From assembly GCA_030427865.1 (NCBI GenBank), contig JAUICK010000004.1, positions 1 to 64,000 of the forward strand: a stretch of 64,000 nucleotides of DNA, read 5' to 3'. Shown here one piece after another: positions 8,701 to 16,240 of the stretch. The notes below the pieces were generated by a model. That model worked only from the letters and a program-made list of their open reading frames with translations, did no database searches and was not told the DNA's origin. Positions within the stretch are counted from its first letter, which is position 1; every line of letters begins with the position of its first letter. The translations under genes and the position numbers were made by a program. Source of the stretch: Bacteroidia bacterium. GTDB taxonomy: Bacteria; Bacteroidota; Bacteroidia; Flavobacteriales; Flavobacteriaceae.

Positions 8701-9744
8701 ATGGCAACATTTCATAACGTTACAATAAAAGAAATTAAACAAGAAACCGCATCTGCGGTTTCTGTTTTGTTTGACATCCCTGAAAACTTAAAATCTGATT
8801 TTAATTTTACAGCAGGTCAATACATTACCTTACAAAAAGAAATCAATGGAAATGTAGTTAGAAGAGCCTATTCAATTTGTTCTACTCCGCAAAGTGGTGA
8901 GATTAGAGTAGCTATAAAGGCAGTAGAAAACGGAACGTTTTCTGTTTACGCTACTTCTAATTTAAAAGTGAAAGATGAAATAGAAATTTCTGTACCAGAA
9001 GGACGATTTTTATTACAACCAGAAGCAAATAAAAACTATATTGGTTTTGCAGCAGGTTCAGGAATCACACCTATTTTATCAATGGTGAAAACCGTTTTAG
9101 AAAACGAACCTTCATCAACATTTACTTTGGTCTATGGAAATAAATCTGTTGCAGATACTATTTTTTATGACGAATTATTAGCTTTAAACTCAAAATATGA
9201 GAACTTCAATTTAGAATTTGTTTGTAGTAGAGAACGTCAAGAAAACATGCTATTTGGCAGAATTGATAAAGCCTTTACAAACTTTTTTATCAAAAATAAA
9301 TACAAAAACATTGCTTTTGATGCTGTTTTTTTATGTGGTCCAGAGGAAATGATTCATACAGTTTCTGATACTTTAAAAGAAGTCGATTTTTCTGACGAAA
9401 ATATTCACTTCGAATTGTTTACAGTTGCTGTTGATGAAGAAGCTGCATCAGAAATTAAAGAAGGAACCACAGAAGTAACTGTTTTGTTAGATGATGAAGA
9501 AACAACTTTTACCATGACACAAACAGACAATATTTTAGCCGCAGCTTTACGCAACGATTTAGATGCGCCTTATTCTTGTCAAGGAGGTGTTTGTAGCTCT
9601 TGTATGTGTAAAGTTATTGAAGGAAAAGCTGTAATGGTAAAGAATTCTATTTTAACAGATAGCGAAATTGAAGAAGGTTTAACATTAGCTTGTCAAGCAC
9701 ACCCTACAACTTCAAAAATTACAGTAGATTTTGATGATGTATAG
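8701..9744 (+). CDS. PaaE-like flavin reductase with 2Fe-2S domain
   Basis: This 347-residue protein has three parts: an FAD-binding barrel with RRAYSICSTP, an NAD(P)-binding domain with GSGITPILSMV, and a C-terminal plant-type [2Fe-2S] ferredoxin domain with CQGGVCSSCMCK and a distal cysteine in LACQAHP. It resembles the reductase subunit PaaE of phenylacetyl-CoA epoxidase and related oxygenase reductases. No oxygenase subunits are nearby, so it may instead be a general electron-transfer reductase serving a desaturase or hydroxylase elsewhere. It is followed by a strong terminator, so it is probably monocistronic. Confidence 0.82.
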   Translation: MATFHNVTIKEIKQETASAVSVLFDIPENLKSDFNFTAGQYITLQKEINGNVVRRAYSICSTPQSGEIRVAIKAVENGTFSVYATSNLKVKDEIEISVPEGRFLLQPEANKNYIGFAAGSGITPILSMVKTVLENEPSSTFTLVYGNKSVADTIFYDELLALNSKYENFNLEFVCSRERQENMLFGRIDKAFTNFFIKNKYKNIAFDAVFLCGPEEMIHTVSDTLKEVDFSDENIHFELFTVAVDEEAASEIKEGTTEVTVLLDDEETTFTMTQTDNILAAALRNDLDAPYSCQGGVCSSCMCKVIEGKAVMVKNSILTDSEIEEGLTLACQAHPTTSKITVDFDDV

Positions 9745-9771
9745 CAATTAAAAAACATATATTTTAAAAGT

Positions 9772-9801
9772 AAAGGATGGTTTTTTCCATCCTTTCTTTT
9801 T
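9772..9801 (+). terminator. intrinsic terminator after the flavin reductase
   Basis: The stem AAAGGATGG/CCATCCTTT has a six-T loop and is followed by CTTTT. Confidence 0.85.
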
Positions 9802-9833
9802 ACCCTTCAATTAAAAAATAGTATTTTTAGACA

Positions 9834-10499
9834 ATGGATTTTTACGATTTTAAAAATGCTTTCTTAATAGGTTTCTTCATGGCTTTTATGATAGGACCTG
9901 TTTTTTTTATGTTACTACAAACCAGTATTCTAAAAGGTGCAAGAGCTGCCATTGCCTTTGATTTAGGTGTAATTTTAGGCGACATTTGCTTTATTTTAAT
10001 TGCCTATTATGGTAGTAGAACACTGTTAGAAAAGATTAAAGACGACCCCAGATTGTTTTTTATTGGTGGCTTAGTTCTTATTATTTATGGTTTAATTACT
10101 TATTTTGACAAACAAAATAAAAAAGAAGCTTTAGAATCTGCAAAAATTGTTGAAGTCCCTATAAAAAACAACTATATAAAACTCTTTTTTAAAGGTTTCT
10201 TTTTAAATTTTATTAATGTTGGCGTCTTAGCTGGCTGGTTGGGTATTGTTGTTGTAGTTGGCCCGACATTAGACATGAATCCTAACAATATTTTTTGGTA
10301 TTTTGCTACTGTAATTCTTGGATATATGGTTACCGATTTAGGGAAAATTCTTTTAGCAAAACAATTAAAAAATAAAATGACACCTCCTGTTATTTACCGT
10401 TTAAAAAGAATTATGGGTATTATCTTATTAGTTTGTGGCGTGTTTTTAATGTTAAAAGGTTTTATACCAAACGAAAAAATTGATGAGTTAATTCATTAA
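9834..10499 (+). CDS. LysE-family membrane exporter
   Basis: This 221-residue inner-membrane protein has about six hydrophobic segments and an N-terminal region (FMIGPVFFMLLQTSILKGARAAIAFDLGVILGD) typical of LysE/RhtB-type exporters. Members export amino acids or related metabolites. The polar segment in the middle (residues about 90-115) is a cytoplasmic loop. The substrate cannot be read from the sequence. It appears monocistronic, with a terminator just upstream and 237 bases to the next gene. Confidence 0.8.
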   Translation: MDFYDFKNAFLIGFFMAFMIGPVFFMLLQTSILKGARAAIAFDLGVILGDICFILIAYYGSRTLLEKIKDDPRLFFIGGLVLIIYGLITYFDKQNKKEALESAKIVEVPIKNNYIKLFFKGFFLNFINVGVLAGWLGIVVVVGPTLDMNPNNIFWYFATVILGYMVTDLGKILLAKQLKNKMTPPVIYRLKRIMGIILLVCGVFLMLKGFIPNEKIDELIH

Positions 10500-10707
10500 T
10501 TTTCACTAAAACAGGTGCATTCCCTTATTTATTTTTTAGCATAAGAAAACTAACTTGCTAACTTCTGTTTTAAGTCATTAAAACGACATCATATATGTAT
10601 CTCGTTGGCTTTAATGCTGAAGGACAGTAAAAATCATCAAACTTTAAGTCAAAACTCAAAAATATTACTCTCATATTATTTCGGAATAAAAATTGTAGAT
10701 AAAAAAC

Positions 10708-10715
10708 TATCTTTG
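10708..10715 (+). promoter_or_regulatory. TAnnTTTG promoter element of the first TA pair
   Basis: TATCTTTG matches the Bacteroidetes -7 consensus 21 bases before the antitoxin start. The rest of the 10500-10735 gap shows no gene; it contains only AT-rich sequence. Confidence 0.4.
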
Positions 10716-10735
10716 TTATAATAAAAGTTAGGATT

Positions 10736-10963
10736 ATGAATATAGAAACCACAAAATTAGAATTAATGCATCTTTTGCTTCAAACACAGAAAGAAAGCAT
10801 TTTAAAAAAAATCAAATCAGTTTTTGAGGAAGAGCAAGTGGATTGGTGGAATGAAATGTCTAAAAAGGAACAAGAAGAAATCAAGACTGGTTTAGCTCAA
10901 GCCGATAAAGGGGAATATAAAGCTAATGAAACAGTAATGAATCGTTTTGATAAATGGCATTAA
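10736..10963 (+). CDS. putative antitoxin of a type II TA pair
   Basis: This 75-residue acidic, lysine- and glutamate-rich protein has a helical N-terminal half and a C-terminal segment (AQADKGEYKANETVMNRFDKW) typical of small antitoxins paired with RelE/ParE toxins in Bacteroidetes. It overlaps the following toxin frame by 10 bases, a usual arrangement for antitoxin-first operons. The antitoxin itself looks intact, although its partner is truncated. It would bind the toxin and the shared promoter. Confidence 0.7.
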   Translation: MNIETTKLELMHLLLQTQKESILKKIKSVFEEEQVDWWNEMSKKEQEEIKTGLAQADKGEYKANETVMNRFDKWH

Positions 10964-11247
10964 AAATCGTTTGGACACCACAAGCTGAAAGTGGATTAGA
11001 TAAGGTTTTAGATTATTTAGAAAAAGAATGGACAATAATGGAAATTCTGAATTTAAAACAAAATATAAATGACCTATTAAACCGAATTAGTATATATCCT
11101 AAAATTTGTCCTCAAACTGGAAAATTTAATAATGTTCACAAAGGATTGATTGATAAAAACAATTATATAATCTACAGAATCTAACCGAAAAAGAAAATAA
11201 TTGAAATCATTAACTTTAGAGGGACGAAACAAAAAACGATAAAATAA
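10954..11247 (+). pseudogene. RelE/ParE-type toxin with premature stop
   Basis: The open frame at 10954-11184 encodes 76 residues (start MALKIVWTPQAESGLDKVLDYL) of a ParE/RelE-fold toxin and ends at TAA after NNYIIYRI. Translation beyond the stop in the same frame continues as PKKKIIEIINFRGTKQK to a second stop at 11245-11247, which is the normal C-terminal strand of this family. A single substitution at codon 77 therefore seems to have removed the last 20 or so residues, a region that contributes to the fold and active site. The toxin is probably inactive, although a truncated product could still bind the antitoxin. Confidence 0.75.
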
Positions 11248-11258
11248 AAGCACTAAAA

Positions 11259-11390
11259 GCCAACAACGTATAAACTTTATTGCTGGCTTTATGCTTACTT
11301 TCAAAAGTCTTCTCGGACTTTCTTGGTTAGTAATTATTTACTAAATTAGTTACTTGAAACACGCAGCAAATCACATACAAACACGTTGGT
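11259..11390. repeat. structured repeat element downstream of TA genes
   Basis: The stretch is bounded by CCAACAACGT on the left and ACACGTTGG on the right, which are inverted, and contains an internal hairpin AAAGTC/GACTTT near 11303-11320 plus TTGAAACACGCAGCAAATCA. From general familiarity with Bacteroidetes genomes, similar elements recur near accessory genes; I could not verify this here. There is no ORF in it. Confidence 0.5.
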
Positions 11391-11402
11391 AAATTTTAAA
11401 AC

Positions 11403-13238
11403 TTATTTCTTTTCAAAAACATTGTTTTCTAAATTTACATCTGCCATTAATCTGCTTTTATCAATGGTTACCACTTTTACATTTTTAGAAACAGTAAAAG
11501 AATATGTTGGATAAGCCCAACCCCAATCTTTTAAAATTTTTGCTGTTGTCGGTTTGTTTCCTCTCATCATTTCTAAAGGAATGTTAAAGCTTTCTTTTGT
11601 ACCATCAGCATAAACCACTTCAACATCTATTGGCATTGGCATTTTACCAATTCTTTCTAAAGTAATGGTCTGTCCTTTAATAGACTTCACACCATAATCT
11701 ATTGTATGCGTAGTTTGCGTCCACTCATTTAAATACCAATCTAAATGAATGCCTGAAACCTTTTCCATAGAACGTTTTATATCATTTGGAGTTGGGTGTT
11801 TAAAGCTAAAATCTGTAAAGTATTTTTTAATTCCTTTCGCTACATTTTCTGCACCAATTACATATTCTAATTGAGACAAGAAGATGTTTCCTTTACTGTA
11901 ACTTCCTGTACTATAAGCCTTATTGGTATGATAACGATCTGCATGGGTAGATAAAGGTTCTTCTATTTCTAAGTTAACTAATTTTCTATAACTTTTATAA
12001 GAACCTTCATGTGGATTTTCTTTCCCTTCTTTTAAAATTTCGTTTTCTGCTTTGTTAGAAATGTATGATGTAAAACCTTCATCCATCCAAGGATGTAAAC
12101 TCTCGTTAGAAGCTAACAAAAATTGAAACCAAGAATGTGCCATTTCGTGAGCAGTAACTCCAAAAAGGCTTCCAAATTTACGTTTTCCTGTGATTAATGT
12201 TGACATAGCATACTCCATTCCGCCATCTCCACCTTGTATAACAGAGTATTGTTTGTATGGATATTGACCAACATTTTCGCTAAAATAGGTCATTAATTCA
12301 GCTGTTTTGGGTTGCAAATCTTTCCAGTTTTTCAGGTATTTTTCTTCTAAATTTTTCTTATATAAAAAATGTAAATCAATACCGTTTTCCATTTTTAATA
12401 TATCATGATTGTATTCTGGATCTGCAGCCCACATAAAATCGTGTACATTTGGTGCTTTAAAATGCCATGATAATTTTTCGGAATTCGAAATGTTTACAGG
12501 TTGGGTTTTATCTTCATAACCATGCCCAATTTCTTGCGGGTTTTGTAAATACCCAGTACCACCAACTGTGTAATTTTTATCAATATGAATGGTTACGTCA
12601 AAATCTCCCCAAACTCCATGAAATTCTCGAGCAATATAAGGTGGTGTGTGCCAACCTTCAAAATCGTATTCTGCTAATTTAGGATACCATTGAGACATAG
12701 ACAAAGCAACTCCTTCTTTGCTATTTCTTCCAGAACGACGAATTTGAATTGGTACTTGCGCATCAAAGTCCATTTCTAAGGTTACACTTTCTCCAGATTT
12801 TATAGGTTGATTTAATTGAACTTCTAAAATAGTACCCACCGTTTTATGAGAAACTGCAACTCCATTCTGTTTTAATGAATTTACTTTAATATAACCTATT
12901 TCATTGGGCTTTAACCTGCTAATTCTATCTGCAATTTTTTTACTTGGGTCTTTAATATTTAAAGAACGAATATCCATTTGAGAATTAGGTTGAAATGCAT
13001 TAAAATACAAATGGTAAAAAACTCTATCTAAATCGTCTGGAGAATTATTTGTATATACTAACTTTTGTTTTCCTTTGTATTGATAGTTGTTGACATCCAT
13101 ATCAATATCCATTGTATAATCTACATGTTGTTGCCAATATGTATTGATTTTAGTTAGTTTTTTAGAGGTTACATCTTTAGTTTGTCCGCAAGAGAAAAAC
13201 ATAGAAATAAATAGTACAAAAAAGAGCGTTTTTTTCAT
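11403..13238 (-). CDS. M1-family zinc aminopeptidase lipoprotein
   Basis: This 611-residue protein has an SPII signal with the lipobox cysteine at Cys17 (FFSCG), so it is probably anchored in an outer or inner membrane facing the periplasm or surface. The gluzincin motif is His364-Glu365-x2-His368 (HEMAHSW) with the third zinc ligand Glu387 in MDEGFTSY. The substrate-binding GAMEN loop is replaced by GGMEYAM at 339-345, as in many Bacteroidetes M1 homologues. It is the last gene of an MBL-subtilase-M1 operon, 12 bases after the subtilase, which suggests a role in peptide degradation. Confidence 0.9.
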   Translation of the reverse strand: MKKTLFFVLFISMFFSCGQTKDVTSKKLTKINTYWQQHVDYTMDIDMDVNNYQYKGKQKLVYTNNSPDDLDRVFYHLYFNAFQPNSQMDIRSLNIKDPSKKIADRISRLKPNEIGYIKVNSLKQNGVAVSHKTVGTILEVQLNQPIKSGESVTLEMDFDAQVPIQIRRSGRNSKEGVALSMSQWYPKLAEYDFEGWHTPPYIAREFHGVWGDFDVTIHIDKNYTVGGTGYLQNPQEIGHGYEDKTQPVNISNSEKLSWHFKAPNVHDFMWAADPEYNHDILKMENGIDLHFLYKKNLEEKYLKNWKDLQPKTAELMTYFSENVGQYPYKQYSVIQGGDGGMEYAMSTLITGKRKFGSLFGVTAHEMAHSWFQFLLASNESLHPWMDEGFTSYISNKAENEILKEGKENPHEGSYKSYRKLVNLEIEEPLSTHADRYHTNKAYSTGSYSKGNIFLSQLEYVIGAENVAKGIKKYFTDFSFKHPTPNDIKRSMEKVSGIHLDWYLNEWTQTTHTIDYGVKSIKGQTITLERIGKMPMPIDVEVVYADGTKESFNIPLEMMRGNKPTTAKILKDWGWAYPTYSFTVSKNVKVVTIDKSRLMADVNLENNVFEKK

Positions 13239-13250
13239 TTTGAAATTTAG

Positions 13251-14978
13251 TTATTTTTTTGATATCATTTTATCTGCCATTTTTAAGGCATTGTAAGCAT
13301 TTACAATTCTTCCTGAAACTGATAATTCAGAAAATGGAACTTTTTCTATATCTGAGCCTGGTTTTATTACCTCGAAGTTAATTTTTGTACCAGAATTCAT
13401 AAGAATATGTTTTACTTGACTGGCAGTTAATTGCGGGTAATATGATCGAATTAACGCTGCGACTCCTGACACAGTTGGTGCAGCCATAGAGGTTCCGCTA
13501 ACAGCTTTATATTTGTCTTTTGGAACTGTTGAATAGATATCTACTCCAGGAGCAAAAACATCTACATTTAATTTGCCATAATTAGAAAAAGTAGCTGGTA
13601 AATTTTCATTATAGAACAAGCTAGATGCGCCAACAGTAATTACATTATCTGTAAATTCATTTATCAAATCTTTTGTGTCTGAAGGGTAGGTTGCTTTAAT
13701 GTCTATATTTTTAGCATCGTTACCAGCTGCATTTACAATTAAAACATCGTTTTTTGCTGCATATTTTATGGCTTCAAAAACCCACTCTTTATTTGGTGAA
13801 AAGCGTTTGCCAAAACTTGTATTAATAATTTTAGCGCCATTATCTACTGCATATCTTATGCCCAAAGCAACATCTTTATCGTGCTCATCTCCATCTGGTA
13901 CAACTCTTACAGCCATAATTTGAACATTATTAGCAACTCCTTTAATTCCAATATTGTTACTTCTTGATGCCGCTACAATACCTGCTACATGAGTTCCATG
14001 CATTTCTAATTCTTTAGAGCCAATTACTTTGTTATTACCATAGTATTTGTCATTAATATCGTATAAATCATCGCCCATAGACTGACGTGAATTTAGGTTT
14101 AAATCGTATCCTTTTTGTAAGTTTTCTCTATTTTTTTTGACCTCTAAAACTTCTTTTCTATAACTTAAGAGTTCAGATTCTGTCATTCCTCTTCCTAATA
14201 AACTTGCAACATCGCCTATTTGAGAAGCCAATTTTATGCTGGTTGGTCTAAGACCAATTAAATCTTTAGTTGTAAAGTTTTCTTTACCTATAAACTGTTT
14301 AACTGCGGTAAAGTTTTCTTTAATCTCATTAAGTCTTGCTATAGTTTCTGTTAAAGTTTCGAGCTCTAATTTGTTTTTGCTTGCTGATTCTTGAAACTCT
14401 TCTTTTAGTTTTAAAAATTCTTGAAATTCGACTTTGTTTTCTTGTTTAATTTCTGATGCTTTTTTATCACCAAATTTATCAATTCCTTTTTTTACGATTC
14501 TTGTAATTTCTAGCTGATCTACAGTAACAATTCGTCCATCTTTACTTCCTAAAAAGTTCCATCCGTTTACATCATCTACATAACCATTTTTGTCATCATC
14601 TAAAGTATTACCTGCAATTTCTTTAGGGTTAATCCATTTAACGTTAAGCAAATCTTCATGATCTATATCTACGCCAGAATCTGCAATGGCAACAATAATT
14701 TTTACTCCTTTTTTATCTTTTAAGAACTGATATGCTTTTGCTGTACTTAAGCCTATAATTGAATCTTTTTCTAAATCTGAGTGATGCCAGTTTTGCATTT
14801 CTGCTTCAGATAAAGTTCCTTTTTTTGCAGGAATATTAATAATTCTATCTGAACCTTTGGGAACAGAAAGAGTATGTATAGGAGTTTTACATCCGAAAAA
14901 AATAAAAATAAACGCAAATGTAGCAGAAATAAACCTCAGTTGTTTTACTAATGATAGTTTATTAATTAAATATTTCAT
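13251..14978 (-). CDS. S8 subtilisin-like protease lipoprotein
   Basis: The start chosen is the ATG at 14978, because it gives a clean lipoprotein signal with lipobox Cys30 (FIFFGCKT); a longer frame from 15053 would overlap the MBL gene by 92 bases. The 575-residue protein has the subtilase triad Asp100 (IADSGVD), His327 (MHGTHVAG) and Ser497 (SGTSMAAP), with oxyanion Asn420. A roughly 200-residue insertion between Asp and His (about 130-320) is rich in charged heptad-like sequence (KVEFQEFLKLKEEFQESA) and may be a coiled-coil lid or inhibitory domain. There is no obvious type IX C-terminal domain. Confidence 0.9.
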   Translation of the reverse strand: MKYLINKLSLVKQLRFISATFAFIFIFFGCKTPIHTLSVPKGSDRIINIPAKKGTLSEAEMQNWHHSDLEKDSIIGLSTAKAYQFLKDKKGVKIIVAIADSGVDIDHEDLLNVKWINPKEIAGNTLDDDKNGYVDDVNGWNFLGSKDGRIVTVDQLEITRIVKKGIDKFGDKKASEIKQENKVEFQEFLKLKEEFQESASKNKLELETLTETIARLNEIKENFTAVKQFIGKENFTTKDLIGLRPTSIKLASQIGDVASLLGRGMTESELLSYRKEVLEVKKNRENLQKGYDLNLNSRQSMGDDLYDINDKYYGNNKVIGSKELEMHGTHVAGIVAASRSNNIGIKGVANNVQIMAVRVVPDGDEHDKDVALGIRYAVDNGAKIINTSFGKRFSPNKEWVFEAIKYAAKNDVLIVNAAGNDAKNIDIKATYPSDTKDLINEFTDNVITVGASSLFYNENLPATFSNYGKLNVDVFAPGVDIYSTVPKDKYKAVSGTSMAAPTVSGVAALIRSYYPQLTASQVKHILMNSGTKINFEVIKPGSDIEKVPFSELSVSGRIVNAYNALKMADKMISKK

Positions 14979-15807
14979 CGAATTTAAATGTATTTTTGAG
15001 TCTAACTCCTTTTTCTGTGTGTTGCACAGTACAGAGTTCATGGTGAGCGTCATGTTCTAAAAAAAGATAAAACTCTTTATCTGCAGCTAAATTTAAAAAT
15101 GCTGCTTTTTCTTTAATCGTTAGTAAAGGTCTTGTGTCGTAACCCATAACATATGGCAAAGGAATATGCCCTACAGTTGGCAATAAATCTGCCATAAAAA
15201 CAACTGTTTTTCCTTGATAATTTAGTTTAGGCAACATCTGTTTTTCTGTATGGCCATCTACAAACACGACATCAAAACCAATTTGATCTTTGTAATTTCT
15301 ATGAATAAAGTTTAGTTGTCCGCTTTCTTTTATAGGGTTTATATTTTCTTTTAAAAAAGATGCTTTTTCTCTTGGGTTTGGTTCTGTAGCCCATTTCCAA
15401 TGTTTGTCATTAGACCAAAATTTTGCATTTTTAAAAGCAGGTTGTAAAAATGTTTTATCTGCATTCCACTCTATAGCACCTCCACAATGATCAAAATGCA
15501 AATGTGTTAAAAAAACATCGGTAATATCATCTCTATGAAAACCATATTTAGCTAAAGAAGTATCTAAAGAAAAATCTCCAAAAAGGTAGTAGTAGCTAAA
15601 AAATTTATCAGATTGTTTATTTCCCAAACCTGTGTCTACCAAAATCAAACGGTTTCTGTCTTCAATAAGCATACAACGCATGCTCATTTCAATCATATTT
15701 TTATCGTCTGCAGGATTGGTTTTTTGCCAAATACTCTTAGGCACAACACCAAACATTGCACCTCCATCTAATTTAAAGTTTCCTGTTTCTATGGGATAAA
15801 TCTTCAT
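14962..15807 (-). CDS. MBL-fold metallo-hydrolase
   Basis: This 281-residue cytoplasmic protein has the metallo-beta-lactamase metal motif THLHFDHCGG (His102, His104, Asp106, His107), an upstream DTGLG, and a downstream LEHDAHHELC segment. It resembles the lactonase/glyoxalase-like branch of the superfamily; the true substrate is unknown. Its 3' end overlaps the start of the subtilase lipoprotein gene by 17 bases, so it heads a three-gene operon with two extracytoplasmic peptidases. No signal peptide is visible. Confidence 0.85.
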   Translation of the reverse strand: MKIYPIETGNFKLDGGAMFGVVPKSIWQKTNPADDKNMIEMSMRCMLIEDRNRLILVDTGLGNKQSDKFFSYYYLFGDFSLDTSLAKYGFHRDDITDVFLTHLHFDHCGGAIEWNADKTFLQPAFKNAKFWSNDKHWKWATEPNPREKASFLKENINPIKESGQLNFIHRNYKDQIGFDVVFVDGHTEKQMLPKLNYQGKTVVFMADLLPTVGHIPLPYVMGYDTRPLLTIKEKAAFLNLAADKEFYLFLEHDAHHELCTVQHTEKGVRLKNTFKFDEIFN

Positions 15808-15941
15808 TCTATAAAATTAAAATCATTAAAAATTATTTATAAAAATAATCATTTAATGATTTATCTGTTTTATTAACTCAATTTAATAAGAACAAAGATG
15901 CCAAAATTAACTGGATCTTTTTGTTAAAGAAAATCTAATTC

Positions 15942-16121
15942 TTAAGCTGTGTAGCTTGGTTTATTTGAGGTTTTAGCAAATTTAATTTTGCTTAAGTATT
16001 TTGTAATTTTTAAGATTGCAAAAACACCTATTGTTAATCCTAAAATTACAAAGACTAGCTGATTTTCGAAGATCGATTCTGTAGTTGCTACATTGTCTGG
16101 TGGTAATATTTGTAAAAACAT
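15942..16121 (-). CDS. 59-residue single-pass membrane protein
   Basis: A small ORF in the 434-base gap between the MBL gene and pbpC runs from ATG at 16121 to TAA at 15942. The product begins MFLQILPPDNVATTESIF, has one strongly hydrophobic segment (LVFVILGLTIGVFAIL, about residues 23-38), and ends in a basic tail (KITKYLSKIKFAK). I do not recognise a family. The layout of a short outside N-terminus, one helix and a lysine-rich cytoplasmic tail fits a real small membrane protein. The remaining parts of the gap show no other gene. Confidence 0.55.
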   Translation of the reverse strand: MFLQILPPDNVATTESIFENQLVFVILGLTIGVFAILKITKYLSKIKFAKTSNKPSYTA

Positions 16122-16240
16122 AATTATAAGTATTTATGATTAGTTTACCAAAAGTACTGTTGAACTTGAGTTTTTAAGTTGTTTTTTCGATAAATGGTAA
16201 ATAAGCTTCGATAATATGTAAATTACTATCTACAAGCAAT

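Noticed and set aside
13699..13923. Plus-strand ORF within the subtilase gene
   Set aside because: It is a frame shadow of the S8 protease coding sequence with no recognisable protein features.
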